A DNA stretch of 64,000 nt, taken from the NCBI GenBank assembly GCA_963712905.1, contig CAVQJU010000002.1, positions 62,001-126,000 of the forward strand, in the 5' to 3' direction. The first letter of the stretch is position 1, and every line of letters begins with the position of its first letter. Of this stretch, positions 16,745 to 24,239 are shown piece after piece. Made by a program: the position numbers and the translations under genes. Under the pieces are notes generated by a model that was given only the letters and a program-made list of their open reading frames with translations, was not told the origin of the DNA and did no database searches. Source of the DNA: CAVQJU01 sp963712905. Lineage in GTDB: Bacteria; Acidobacteriota; Vicinamibacteria; Vicinamibacterales; CAVVIG01.

Positions 16745-17590
16745 CTAGGCGCGAGCTCGCTTCCTGGCCCGGGCCTCGGGCCTTGCCTCGATGCGCTGAG
16801 GCTTCTTCTTCGAGGCGCTGATCGAATCGAGGCTCTTTCGCAGGGCCTCCATCAGGTTGACGACCTTCGGCGGCGCTTCGACCTCGGGCGCGACGACTTC
16901 CCTGCCCTCGACCTTCGCCTCGATGATCTGCCGCAGGCCGTCCTGATACTCGTCACGGTACGACTGAAAGTCAACCTCGCCCTCGAACGTGCTCATCACC
17001 TGGCGCGCCAGCTTCACTTCCTCGGCCTTGACCTTGACCGGCACGCCGCCGAGCTCGTCGATGGCGTCCATGGCGCGGATCTCGTCCGCGTGCCGGAGCG
17101 TGTACATGATCAGGCCGCGCTCGCGCGGCTGCACTTTGACGAGGTACTCGCGGCCGTACAAGGCCACCTTGCCGATGCCCGCCTTGCCTTCCATGCCCTC
17201 ACGAACGACCGCGAACGCTTCCGATGCCACGGGTCCGTCCGGCGCCAGGTAGTACGGCCGCTCCAGGTAAATCGGATCGATCGCCGTATCCTCGGTGAAC
17301 TTCTCGAGGTTGATGACCCGCGTCGAATCGACGCGCACTTTCTCGATGTCTTCCTCGTCCACGACAACGTAGTTGCCCTTCTCGAACTCGTAGCCCTTGA
17401 CGATGTCCGTGTTGGGCACCTCGCGCTCGCACTTCGGACACCAGCGCTTCTGCTGGATCCGCGTCTTGCACTCGACGTGCAGCTGGTTGAAGCTGATCGT
17501 GGCGCCGGCGTCGGTGGCCGGAAACACCTTGATGGGGATCGTGACCAGGCTGATCTTCAGATAGCCTTTCCAGGTCGGTCGTGCGGGCAT
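16745..17590 (-). CDS. ku: Ku DNA end-binding protein (non-homologous end joining)
   Basis: Bacterial Ku of 281 residues, typical in length, with the family opening ARPTWKGYLKISLVTIPIKVF and the core VLYGREYLV-like strand (KVALYGREYLVKVQPRERGL). It forms a ring dimer on double-strand breaks and recruits LigD. A Cys triad C41, C51, C54 (CKTRIQQKRWCPKC) resembles the zinc site of many bacterial Ku proteins. The C-terminal tail is Lys/Arg-rich, consistent with DNA contact. No ligD or ATP-dependent ligase gene is in the window. The stop codon abuts the ATG of the cytochrome-barrel gene. Confidence 0.95.
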   Translation of the reverse strand: MPARPTWKGYLKISLVTIPIKVFPATDAGATISFNQLHVECKTRIQQKRWCPKCEREVPNTDIVKGYEFEKGNYVVVDEEDIEKVRVDSTRVINLEKFTEDTAIDPIYLERPYYLAPDGPVASEAFAVVREGMEGKAGIGKVALYGREYLVKVQPRERGLIMYTLRHADEIRAMDAIDELGGVPVKVKAEEVKLARQVMSTFEGEVDFQSYRDEYQDGLRQIIEAKVEGREVVAPEVEAPPKVVNLMEALRKSLDSISASKKKPQRIEARPEARARKRARA

Positions 17591-17604
17591 GAGTGGGCCT
17601 CGGA

Positions 17605-17658
17605 AACGGAGAACGTAGAACGCGCAACGTAGAACGGTGACGATGGAGAATGTAGAAC
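17605..17658. repeat. Left arm of the S23-carrying inverted repeat
   Basis: Units of AACGTAG/AACGCGC with 7-base period (GAACGTAGAACGCGCAACG) match the reverse complement of 18137-18181. The pair brackets the four-helix-bundle gene. The arm begins 15 bases upstream of the ku start codon, on the far side from ku coding sequence. Confidence 0.65.
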
Positions 17659-17757
17659 ATGATGGCCGGCATGGAAAGCAGAAACTGCCATCATGTCGCT
17701 CACTGAGACCGGTTATCAGTTATCTCGCGCGGCACACTTCGTGATACTTGGCAACGT

Positions 17758-18123
17758 GTGAGTGCTATCGAGATCAATGAACGCACCTTCCTGTTTGCGT
17801 GCCGAGTGCTTGAACTCTGTGAAAAGCTCCAGAAGGCCGGCGGCGTTGCTCGGTACGCCGCTCCGCAACTCCTCCGCTCAGGTACATCGATCGGCGCGAA
17901 CCTGGAGGAAGCCGTTGGAGGGCAAACCAAACCCGACTTCATCACCAAGGTCTGCATTGCCCAGAAAGAGGCTCGAGAGGCGAAGTACTGGCTTCGGTTG
18001 CTGGATGCACGCCGGCTCATCCCCGGCGAGAATCTGAAGGCCGACATTCAGGAAGCGGACGAACTGATCGCGATTCTCACGACGATTGTGAAGCGCGCCC
18101 GCGAGTCGCCCTCGCGCGGCTAG
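17758..18123 (+). CDS. Four-helix-bundle protein, S23/IVS family
   Basis: The 121-residue protein shows the S23 signature: an opening ERTFLFACRVLELCEKL, LLRSGTSIGANLEEA in the middle, and AQKEAREAKYWLRLLDA. This family forms four-helix bundles. It is known from open reading frames in intervening sequences of 23S rRNA genes and is related to the Avd accessory proteins of diversity-generating retroelements. The molecular function of free-standing copies is not established. I use the GTG at 17758. It is encoded opposite to ku and the dehydrogenase on either side and is enclosed by inverted repeat arms at 17605-17658 and 18137-18181, so it looks like cargo of an inserted element. Confidence 0.85.
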   Translation: MSAIEINERTFLFACRVLELCEKLQKAGGVARYAAPQLLRSGTSIGANLEEAVGGQTKPDFITKVCIAQKEAREAKYWLRLLDARRLIPGENLKADIQEADELIAILTTIVKRARESPSRG

Positions 18124-18136
18124 GAGCCGCCGTCAG

Positions 18137-18181
18137 CGTGTTCGCTCTCTCTACGTTCGACGTTCTGCGTTCGACGTTTTC
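18137..18181. repeat. Right arm of the S23-carrying inverted repeat
   Basis: CTACGTTCGACGTTCTGCG and the flanking bases are the reverse complement, with mismatches, of the AACGTAG arm at 17605-17658. The arm reaches the stop codon of the dehydrogenase gene, so its insertion point is at or very near that gene's 3' end. Confidence 0.65.
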
Positions 18182-19248
18182 TAGATCTCCGCAGCGATCG
18201 CCTTCATCATATCTGCCGTTTTCGCGCTGCCGCCAAGGTCCGGCGTGCGCACTTTGCCGCCGGAGACGACGCGTTCGATGCCGGCCACGATCCGGTCGTG
18301 GAGGTCCTCGTGGCCGAAGTGCTGGAGCATGAGCGCGCCGGCCCAGATGGCGCCGATCGGGTTCGCGATGCCCTTGCCGGCGATGTCCGGCGCCGAGCCG
18401 TGAATCGGCTCGAACATCGACGGGTACTCGCGCTCCGGGTTGATGTTCGCGCCGGGCGCCACGCCGAGGCTGCCGGACACGGCCGCGCCGATGTCGGTCA
18501 GGATGTCGCCGAACAGGTTTGACGCGACGATGACGTCGAGCGTCTGCGGGTGCGTGACCATGCGCGCCGCGATCGCATCGACGTAGTATTTCTGATACTT
18601 CACCGTCGGATACTTCGCGACAACCTTCTCCGCCACTTCGTCCCACAGCACCATCGAGTGCCGCAGCGCGTTGGATTTGGTCGCGTTGGCGAGCATCCTT
18701 CGCGGACGCTTCGCGGCGATTTCGCACGCGTAGCGGACGACGCGCTCGATGCCGGTGTATGTGAAGACGCCCGTCTGCTCGGCGACCTCGTACGTCGTGC
18801 CCCTGTGTACCCGGCCGCCGACGCCCGAGTACTCGCCCTCGGTGTTCTCGCGGACGCACACCATGTCGATTTCCGCGGCGGTGCGGTTGGCCAGCGGCGA
18901 GCTGAGGCCCGACAGCAGCCGCATCGGACGCAGGTTGATGTACTGGTTGAAATGCTTCCGGAGCGGCAGCAGGAGGTCGCCGGCCGAGATGTGATCCGGC
19001 ACCGTGGGCGCGCCGATCGCGCCGAGGTAGATGGCATCGAACTTCGCGAGCCGCTCGAACCCGTCTTCGTCCAGCATCTTGCCGTGCTTCAGGTAGAACT
19101 CGCAGCCCCACGGCAGGTCCGTGAACGACAACGAGATGCCCGTCCCCTTCGTCACCGCCTCGAGCGCCGCGATGCCCGCCGGAATCACTTCCTTGCCGAT
19201 GCCGTCGCCCGCAATCACCGCAATCTTGTGAGTCTCTGTCGTCGCCAT
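18181..19248 (-). CDS. Tartrate/D-malate dehydrogenase-type decarboxylating dehydrogenase
   Basis: A 355-residue member of the isocitrate/isopropylmalate dehydrogenase family. These enzymes oxidise a 2-hydroxy acid with NAD(P) and decarboxylate the product. The N-terminus HKIAVIAGDGIGKEVIPAG, the substrate loop RENTEGEYSGVGGR and the metal/cofactor region ASNLFGDILTDIG with EPIHGSAPDIAGKGIANP are intact. The RENTEGEYSGVGGRVHRGT form matches DmlA/TtuC-type D-malate or tartrate dehydrogenases better than LeuB or Icd, and no leu genes are nearby. A role with the tcuABC genes in organic acid use is possible but unproven. Confidence 0.8.
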   Translation of the reverse strand: MATTETHKIAVIAGDGIGKEVIPAGIAALEAVTKGTGISLSFTDLPWGCEFYLKHGKMLDEDGFERLAKFDAIYLGAIGAPTVPDHISAGDLLLPLRKHFNQYINLRPMRLLSGLSSPLANRTAAEIDMVCVRENTEGEYSGVGGRVHRGTTYEVAEQTGVFTYTGIERVVRYACEIAAKRPRRMLANATKSNALRHSMVLWDEVAEKVVAKYPTVKYQKYYVDAIAARMVTHPQTLDVIVASNLFGDILTDIGAAVSGSLGVAPGANINPEREYPSMFEPIHGSAPDIAGKGIANPIGAIWAGALMLQHFGHEDLHDRIVAGIERVVSGGKVRTPDLGGSAKTADMMKAIAAEI

Positions 19249-19263
19249 GTGCCCCCGCGATGA

Positions 19264-19315
19264 GTAGGGCGGGGCTTTCAGCCCCGCCTCGGCGGCCCTG
19301 AAAGGGCCGCCCTAC
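19264..19315 (+). repeat. Double-hairpin repeat, family A
   Basis: GTAGGGCGGGGCTTTCAGCC... followed by GGCGGCCCTGAAAGGGCCGCC and CCCTAC gives two adjacent stem-loops. Short terminal inverted repeats (GTAGGGCGG/CCGCCCTAC) bracket the whole. It lies in the short gap between the dehydrogenase start and the symporter stop. Other copies are at 11861-11915 and 41511-41562. Confidence 0.85.
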
Positions 19316-19321
19316 AAGCCC

Positions 19322-20713
19322 CTAGTCCCGAGCCCGCCGAAAAACTACCAAGGTTATCATCCACGCCCCTGCGGCCGCAGCCAGCCCCGCGATGGCCGGG
19401 CTGACGGCCCCCCAGCCGCGGCCGCCGGTGGCCACGTGCAGCGCCAGCGCCGCGCACACGCCGGCCGCCATGGTCGCCAGCGCGCCGGGCGCCGACGTCT
19501 TGCGCACGTACAACCCCGCGATGATTGGGATGAACAGGGACACGCCCACCAGCGTGTAGAAGATCGTCAGCGCGTTGACGACGCTGCCGAGCGCGATGGC
19601 GAGCACGGTGCCCGCCACGCCGCTGGCGACCGCCGTCAGCCGGGCGACGCGCAGCACCCGGTCGTCCGAGGCGCCCGGAGCCACGAAGCGCTTGTAGAGG
19701 TCCTGCGACAGCGACGTCGTCAGCATGAACAGCACCGCGTCCGCTGCGCTCACCTCGGCCGAGAACACGGCGGCGAGCCCGATCGCACCCACCAGGGGCG
19801 GCAGCGTGCGGACGAGAATCGTCGGCAGCGCGGCGTCGGACGAGCCGAGCGACGGAAACTGCGAGCGAGCCACGATGCCGAGCAGCGCCGGCACGATCGC
19901 GAACGCGAAGAGCCCCAGCGCGTTCAGGCCGACGCCCACCCGGACGGCGCGATCGTCGCGAGCCCCGAAGATCTTCTGCAGCAGCCCGGGCGAGACGATG
20001 AAAGGCGGAACGATCACGGCGAGCGTGAGCACGCCCGGCGAGCTCAGCCGCCAGAACTGCCAGTAGGCCGGGTCTGGCTGCACGAGCGAGATGGCCTGCC
20101 ATCCACCCGCGGCGGCGAGCGCCAACGGCAGCGCGACGGCGAAGCCGGCCAGCTTTACCGCAAGCTGGACGACATTGACCCATGCCGCGGTCAGCAGGCC
20201 GCCCGCCGTGAAATACACGGTGATCGCGGCGCCCCCGATCGCGCAGCCCATCCAGGGAGCGGTGCCGGCCACGGCGCTCATGATGGATCCCATGGCCCAC
20301 AGCTGGCCCGCGAGGATGAACAACGACCCCACCCACAGGATGCCGGACGCGAGCGCCCGAACCGGGGAGCTGTAACGATGCTCGAGGTAGTCGCCGACGG
20401 TGTGGAGCCCGTGCGCCGCGGCTTCGCGCCGCATCGCGGGCCCGATCCACAGCGCGAGAACGACCGAACCGATCGCGGCCGAACCGACCCACCACCACGC
20501 CGCGATGCCGTTGCTGTATCCAAGGCCCGCCGCGCCGACGGTCGATCCGGCGCCGATGTTGGCGGCGAGCATGGTCGAAAACAGCAGGCCCGGTCCGAGA
20601 CGCCGGCCCGCGACGAAGAAGTCGCCGGCGCCGCGCACGCGGCGGCCAATCCACAGGCCGAGCGCCATCAGAACCAGCGCGTAGCTGAGGAGTACGGTGA
20701 GATGGAGGTTCAC
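19322..20713 (-). CDS. Sodium:solute symporter (SSS family)
   Basis: The 463-residue protein has about 13 predicted membrane helices. It has the SSS opening LHLTVLLSYALVLMALGLWIGRRVRGAGDFFVAGRRLG (continuous hydrophobic then the FVAGRRLG signature), GAGSTVGAAGLGYSNGIAAWWW, and the Na+-site helix FSAEVSAADAVLFMLTTSLSQDLY. It would import an organic solute with sodium; the substrate cannot be read from sequence. The GTG start overlaps the stop of the P1 peptidase by 4 bases (GTGA), so the peptidase is translated first. An amino acid or peptide product is a reasonable but unproven substrate. Confidence 0.85.
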   Translation of the reverse strand: MNLHLTVLLSYALVLMALGLWIGRRVRGAGDFFVAGRRLGPGLLFSTMLAANIGAGSTVGAAGLGYSNGIAAWWWVGSAAIGSVVLALWIGPAMRREAAAHGLHTVGDYLEHRYSSPVRALASGILWVGSLFILAGQLWAMGSIMSAVAGTAPWMGCAIGGAAITVYFTAGGLLTAAWVNVVQLAVKLAGFAVALPLALAAAGGWQAISLVQPDPAYWQFWRLSSPGVLTLAVIVPPFIVSPGLLQKIFGARDDRAVRVGVGLNALGLFAFAIVPALLGIVARSQFPSLGSSDAALPTILVRTLPPLVGAIGLAAVFSAEVSAADAVLFMLTTSLSQDLYKRFVAPGASDDRVLRVARLTAVASGVAGTVLAIALGSVVNALTIFYTLVGVSLFIPIIAGLYVRKTSAPGALATMAAGVCAALALHVATGGRGWGAVSPAIAGLAAAAGAWMITLVVFRRARD

Positions 20714-21750
20714 TTCAGATCGCGAACGGCGGGAATCCCCGAGACGCCGGTGGCCTGACGCGCGGCCCGCACGATGGCGTCCGCCACGACCTCGGCCGCG
20801 AGCGAGCCAACCTGTCCGGCGTCGGCCGCCGCTGAGCCCGTGGCCAGCGTGAATACGACGTCGCCATCACCCGGCGTGTGCGACGGCGCGAGCGCCCGGG
20901 CGAAGCCGTCGTGCGCCATCTGCGACACGCGCGTGGCATCGGTCTTCGTCAGGCGCGCGTTCGTGGCGACGACGCCGAGCGTCGTGTTCTGCCGGACCGC
21001 CGTTCCAGCGCCGCCCGCGCGCAGGATCTTTCTCGCATCGGCGAACGCTTTGCCGTCCGCGGTGCGGACGCCGGCCACGACCTGGCCGTTCGAGGGATCG
21101 ATGACATCGCCCGCCGCGTTGACGACGACGAGCGCGGCGACGATGAGGCCGTTGGGCAGCGCGATCGCGGCGCTTCCGACGCCGCCCTTCATGCTGCGTC
21201 CCATGCCGGCCGCCTTGCCGACCGTTGCGCCTGCGCCGGCGCCGATGCTGCCGTCGGCGACCGGCGCGTCGGTGGCCGCCCGCGCCGCCTGATAACCGCA
21301 GTCGGCCGCCGGACGAATCCGGCCGTCGCCAACCGACAGGTCGAAGATCGCCGCGGCGGGCACGATCGGCACGTGAGCGGGGCCGAACTCGAAGCCGATC
21401 CGGCGCTCTTCGAGATACCGCATGACGCCGGAAGCCGCATCGAGGCCGAACGCGCTGCCGCCCGACAGCACAATCGCATGCGCGATCTGAACCAGGTTGA
21501 CCGGGTTGAGCAGATCGGTTTCGCGCGTCGCCGGCGCCGAGCCTCGCACGTCCACGCCGGCCGTCACGCCGGCCTCGGCCAGGACCACCGTGCAGCCGGT
21601 CGGCCGCTCCGCGAGCGTGTGGTGCCCGACCTTGATGCCGGGGACGGCGGTCAGCGTTGAGTTCCGGGCCGCGCCGCCGCCCTGCGCGCCGATCGAGATG
21701 GCGGCCGCCGCCGTCAGCGCAAGAGCCCCGAATGCGGCGCGTGCGCGCAT
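20710..21750 (-). CDS. P1 family (DmpA-type) self-processing aminopeptidase, secreted
   Basis: 346 residues with an N-terminal signal peptide (ending about AISIGAQ). The family core is present: VPGIKVGHHT, SGGSAFGLDAASGVMRYLEE, VPAAAIFDL, and the autoprocessing site GGVG-S at about residue 193, where the freed Ser becomes the N-terminal nucleophile of the beta chain. DmpA-type enzymes cleave N-terminal D- or L-amino acids, beta-peptides or amides. It overlaps the symporter start by 4 bases and starts 4 bases downstream of panB's stop. Function as a periplasmic peptidase feeding the symporter is an inference. Confidence 0.85.
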   Translation of the reverse strand: MRARAAFGALALTAAAAISIGAQGGGAARNSTLTAVPGIKVGHHTLAERPTGCTVVLAEAGVTAGVDVRGSAPATRETDLLNPVNLVQIAHAIVLSGGSAFGLDAASGVMRYLEERRIGFEFGPAHVPIVPAAAIFDLSVGDGRIRPAADCGYQAARAATDAPVADGSIGAGAGATVGKAAGMGRSMKGGVGSAAIALPNGLIVAALVVVNAAGDVIDPSNGQVVAGVRTADGKAFADARKILRAGGAGTAVRQNTTLGVVATNARLTKTDATRVSQMAHDGFARALAPSHTPGDGDVVFTLATGSAAADAGQVGSLAAEVVADAIVRAARQATGVSGIPAVRDLK

Positions 21751-21754
21751 CGGC

Positions 21755-22612
21755 CTATCCCTTTTCGTGGAGAAACGACGCGAGGTCGGCCTCGAACAGC
21801 TCCCGCTGATCCTCGGGCATGGCGTAGGTGTGCTGCGCCTCGGGAAAGCGTCCCGCGCGGACGTCGGCCACGTACGCTTCGAGCGCCTTCAGCGTGTCGC
21901 GCCCGATGTCGGCGTACTGCTTGACGAACTTCGGAACGTGGCCGGAGGTGAGCCCGAGCATGTCGTGCCAGACGAGCACCTGGCCGTCGCATTGAGCGCC
22001 GGCGCCGATGCCGATGGTCGGAATCGTGAGCGCTCGCGTAATGGCGCCGGCCACCGGCTCCGGCATCGCCTCGAGCACGATGGCGAAGCAGCCGGCCGCT
22101 TCGAGCGCGAGGGCGTCGTCCAGGAGCTGCTGGGCCTTGGAGGCCGTCCGCCCCTGCGCCTTGTAGCCGCCGAGCTGACTCACCGACTGCGGCGTGAGGC
22201 CGATGTGTCCCATCACGGAGATGCCGGCATCGAGCAGCGCGGCGACGCGGCGCAGCCTCGAGCCGGCGCCTTCCACCTTCACGGTGTCTACGCCGGCTTC
22301 CTTGACGAAGCGGATCGCGTGGGCCACCGTCTCGTCGTTGGACACCTGGAAGGAGCCGAACGGCATGTCGGCGACGACCAACGCCCGGGTCGTCCCCCGG
22401 CGCACGGCCCGCGAGAGCAGCAGCATTTCGTCCACCGTGATCGGCGTCGTCGAGTCGTAGCCGAAGACGGTCATGGCCGCCGAGTCGCCGACGAGCACGA
22501 TGTCCACGCCGGCGGCGTCCGCCAGCCGGGCGCTCGGCGCGTCGTACGCCGTCACGACGGCGATGCGCTGTCCCCGGCGCTTCAGGGCGCCGATGTCAGC
22601 CGGGCCAGTCAA
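21755..22612 (-). CDS. panB: 3-methyl-2-oxobutanoate hydroxymethyltransferase
   Basis: PanB of 285 residues, normal length, makes ketopantoate from 2-oxoisovalerate and methylene-tetrahydrofolate. Visible family segments are VTAYDAPSARLADAAGVD, the metal-binding VGDSAAM, VADMPFGSFQ, KVEGAG, MGHIGLTPQSV and the end region LVWHDMLGLTSGHVPKFVKQY. The start is TTG 22612, which overlaps panC's stop (TTGA). It is last in the DUF2520-panC-panB order. Confidence 0.95.
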   Translation of the reverse strand: MTGPADIGALKRRGQRIAVVTAYDAPSARLADAAGVDIVLVGDSAAMTVFGYDSTTPITVDEMLLLSRAVRRGTTRALVVADMPFGSFQVSNDETVAHAIRFVKEAGVDTVKVEGAGSRLRRVAALLDAGISVMGHIGLTPQSVSQLGGYKAQGRTASKAQQLLDDALALEAAGCFAIVLEAMPEPVAGAITRALTIPTIGIGAGAQCDGQVLVWHDMLGLTSGHVPKFVKQYADIGRDTLKALEAYVADVRAGRFPEAQHTYAMPEDQRELFEADLASFLHEKG

Positions 22613-23424
22613 TTTCTTCCTCCCCGATCGAGCAGCACGTTGTCGATGAGGCGAGTCTGCCCTACCCGGGCGGCGATCGCCAGCGTGGGCTGTCCCTCGA
22701 AATCGGCGATGGCCACGTAGTCAATATCGACGCCGGGGGGGCCCGACAACACCGCCCGGGCGGCGGCAATCGGGTCAGCGTGATTCCGGAAGGCGCTCAG
22801 GCCGGCGTCGAGGGCCCGCGGAATCGCCAGGGCCCGCGAGCGCTCCTCGCCGGACAGGTGGGCGTTGCGCGAGGACAGCGCGAGGCCGTCGTGGTCGCGC
22901 ACGGTCGGCACGACGCGAATTTCAAGGTCGAGATTCAGATCGCGGACCATGCGCCGTATCACGGCGACCTGCTGGGCGTCCTTCTGCCCGAAGAACGCGA
23001 TGTGCGGCGAGACGATGTTGAAGAGTTTCGTGCAGATGGTCGCCACCCCGCGAAAGTGGCCCGGGCGATGCGCGCCTTCCAGATCCTGCGCCGGGCCGTC
23101 CACCTGGACCCACGTCGCAAACCCCTCCGGGTACAGCTCGCTCGCGGCGGGAGCGAAGCAGAGATCGACGCCGGCGGAAACGGCCAGGTGCTCGTCCTGC
23201 GCTTGCGTGCGCGGATAGCGCGCGAGATCCGCGGGATCGCCGAACTGGCTCGGGTTGACGAAGATGCTCGCGACGACCACGTCCGCGCTTCGGCGCGCGG
23301 TCTCAAACAGCGCGACATGTCCCGAGTGCAGCGCCCCCATGGTCGGCACGAGCGCGATCGTCTTGTGATTGCGGTGCGGCGCGAGGGCGCGGCGGAGGTC
23401 GGCGACCGTGTGGTGGGTCGTCAT
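22609..23424 (-). CDS. panC: Pantothenate synthetase (pantoate-beta-alanine ligase)
   Basis: A 271-residue PanC that joins pantoate and beta-alanine using ATP. It carries the nucleotide-binding VPTMGALHSGH (HxGH), SIFVNPSQF, the pantoate-binding region FRGVATICTKLFN, FGQKDAQQ and SSRNAHLSGEER. The start ATG at 23424 overlaps the stop of the DUF2520 gene by 4 bases (ATGA). panD is not in the window. Regulation is not evident. Confidence 0.95.
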   Translation of the reverse strand: MTTHHTVADLRRALAPHRNHKTIALVPTMGALHSGHVALFETARRSADVVVASIFVNPSQFGDPADLARYPRTQAQDEHLAVSAGVDLCFAPAASELYPEGFATWVQVDGPAQDLEGAHRPGHFRGVATICTKLFNIVSPHIAFFGQKDAQQVAVIRRMVRDLNLDLEIRVVPTVRDHDGLALSSRNAHLSGEERSRALAIPRALDAGLSAFRNHADPIAAARAVLSGPPGVDIDYVAIADFEGQPTLAIAARVGQTRLIDNVLLDRGGRN

Positions 23425-24080
23425 GGCCGTGTCGCCTGCGCCATCGCCCGATAAAGGGCTTCGAGATCCGGCGCGGACTGATGAATGGCCGCGACGTGCG
23501 CGTCGACGGTTGCAAGGTCGCCGCGGGCGATGGGCCCGGTCAGCTCGAAGCCGTTGTCGATCGTCCGTCGCATCAGCGGCAGCAGCGCCTCCGGCGGCGC
23601 GCCGGCGGCCTCGAGCAGACGCGCGGCTGCGCGATGGAGCGTGACGAGGAAGTTCGAGGCCACGGCGGCGCCGGCGTGATACAGGACGCGTGATTCGTCG
23701 CGGATGTCGAACGGCCGGAGGCCGAGACGGCCGGCGAGCCAGTGCGCGCGCTCGCGGGCGGCGTCGTGTTCGGCTGTCACGGCTCCCCACGCGCCGTCCA
23801 GCTGCTCGGGTCCGCGGGCGCGCGTGAAGGTCTGCAGTGGATGCAGGCCGAATCGCCGTTCGTGCCCGGCCAGGGCGGTCAGCGGCGTCGCGCCGCTCAC
23901 GTGCGCGATCCACGGTCCGGGCAGGATGGCGGCCGCGACGCCCGCGATGGCGGAATCGGGCACGCAGAGCAGTACCAGATCCGCGTCCGGTCCGCCGGCC
24001 GCGAGGCCCTGTTCCGTCAGCCTCGCGTGTACGGCGCTGCCGACCCGCCCGCGCCCGATGACCTTCACAGCCGAAAACAT
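23421..24080 (-). CDS. Rossmann/DUF2520 NAD(P)-dependent oxidoreductase, candidate ketopantoate reductase
   Basis: The 219-residue product starts with a dinucleotide-binding fold, KVIGRGRVGSAVHARLTEQG, and has VLLCVPDSAIAGVA, HVSGATPL, and the DUF2520 helical half beginning RESRVLYHAGAAVASNFLVTL. It is translationally coupled to panC and panB, while no classical panE or ilvC is present here. By context it may supply the missing ketopantoate reductase step, as has been described for the non-homologous PanG type. The glycine motif reads GRGRVG, where GxGxxG keeps the second position. The function is inferred from position and fold only. Confidence 0.7.
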   Translation of the reverse strand: MFSAVKVIGRGRVGSAVHARLTEQGLAAGGPDADLVLLCVPDSAIAGVAAAILPGPWIAHVSGATPLTALAGHERRFGLHPLQTFTRARGPEQLDGAWGAVTAEHDAARERAHWLAGRLGLRPFDIRDESRVLYHAGAAVASNFLVTLHRAAARLLEAAGAPPEALLPLMRRTIDNGFELTGPIARGDLATVDAHVAAIHQSAPDLEALYRAMAQATRP

Positions 24081-24119
24081 CGTGTTGCCTACCGATCATT
24101 CTACCTAGTCTGAGGATTG

Positions 24120-24213
24120 TCACGTACAGGGCCACAGAGGCACGGAGGGCACAGAGGTCAGGCTTTCCAGAAGACAGATCCTCCGTGTTCTCTGTGCCTC
24201 TGTGGCTACGTGA
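24120..24213. repeat. Empty hairpin of the CACAGAGG family (MITE-like)
   Basis: The arms at 24120-24157 and 24181-24213 consist of 8-9 base units CACAGAGG/CACGGAGGG and end in TCACGTA/TACGTGA. One end reads CACGTACAGGGCCACAGAGG, the other, read inward, CACGTAGCCACAGAGG. The same pair of ends brackets the GxxExxY gene at 45486-45953. The loop here is about 23 bases with no gene. Confidence 0.85.
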
Positions 24214-24239
24214 CAGGTCGTTCGTGCAAGAATGCGGAT

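Noticed and set aside
17700..17757. Intervening sequence of a 23S rRNA gene around the S23 protein
   Set aside because: No rRNA sequence is present on either side; the neighbours are ku and a dehydrogenase.
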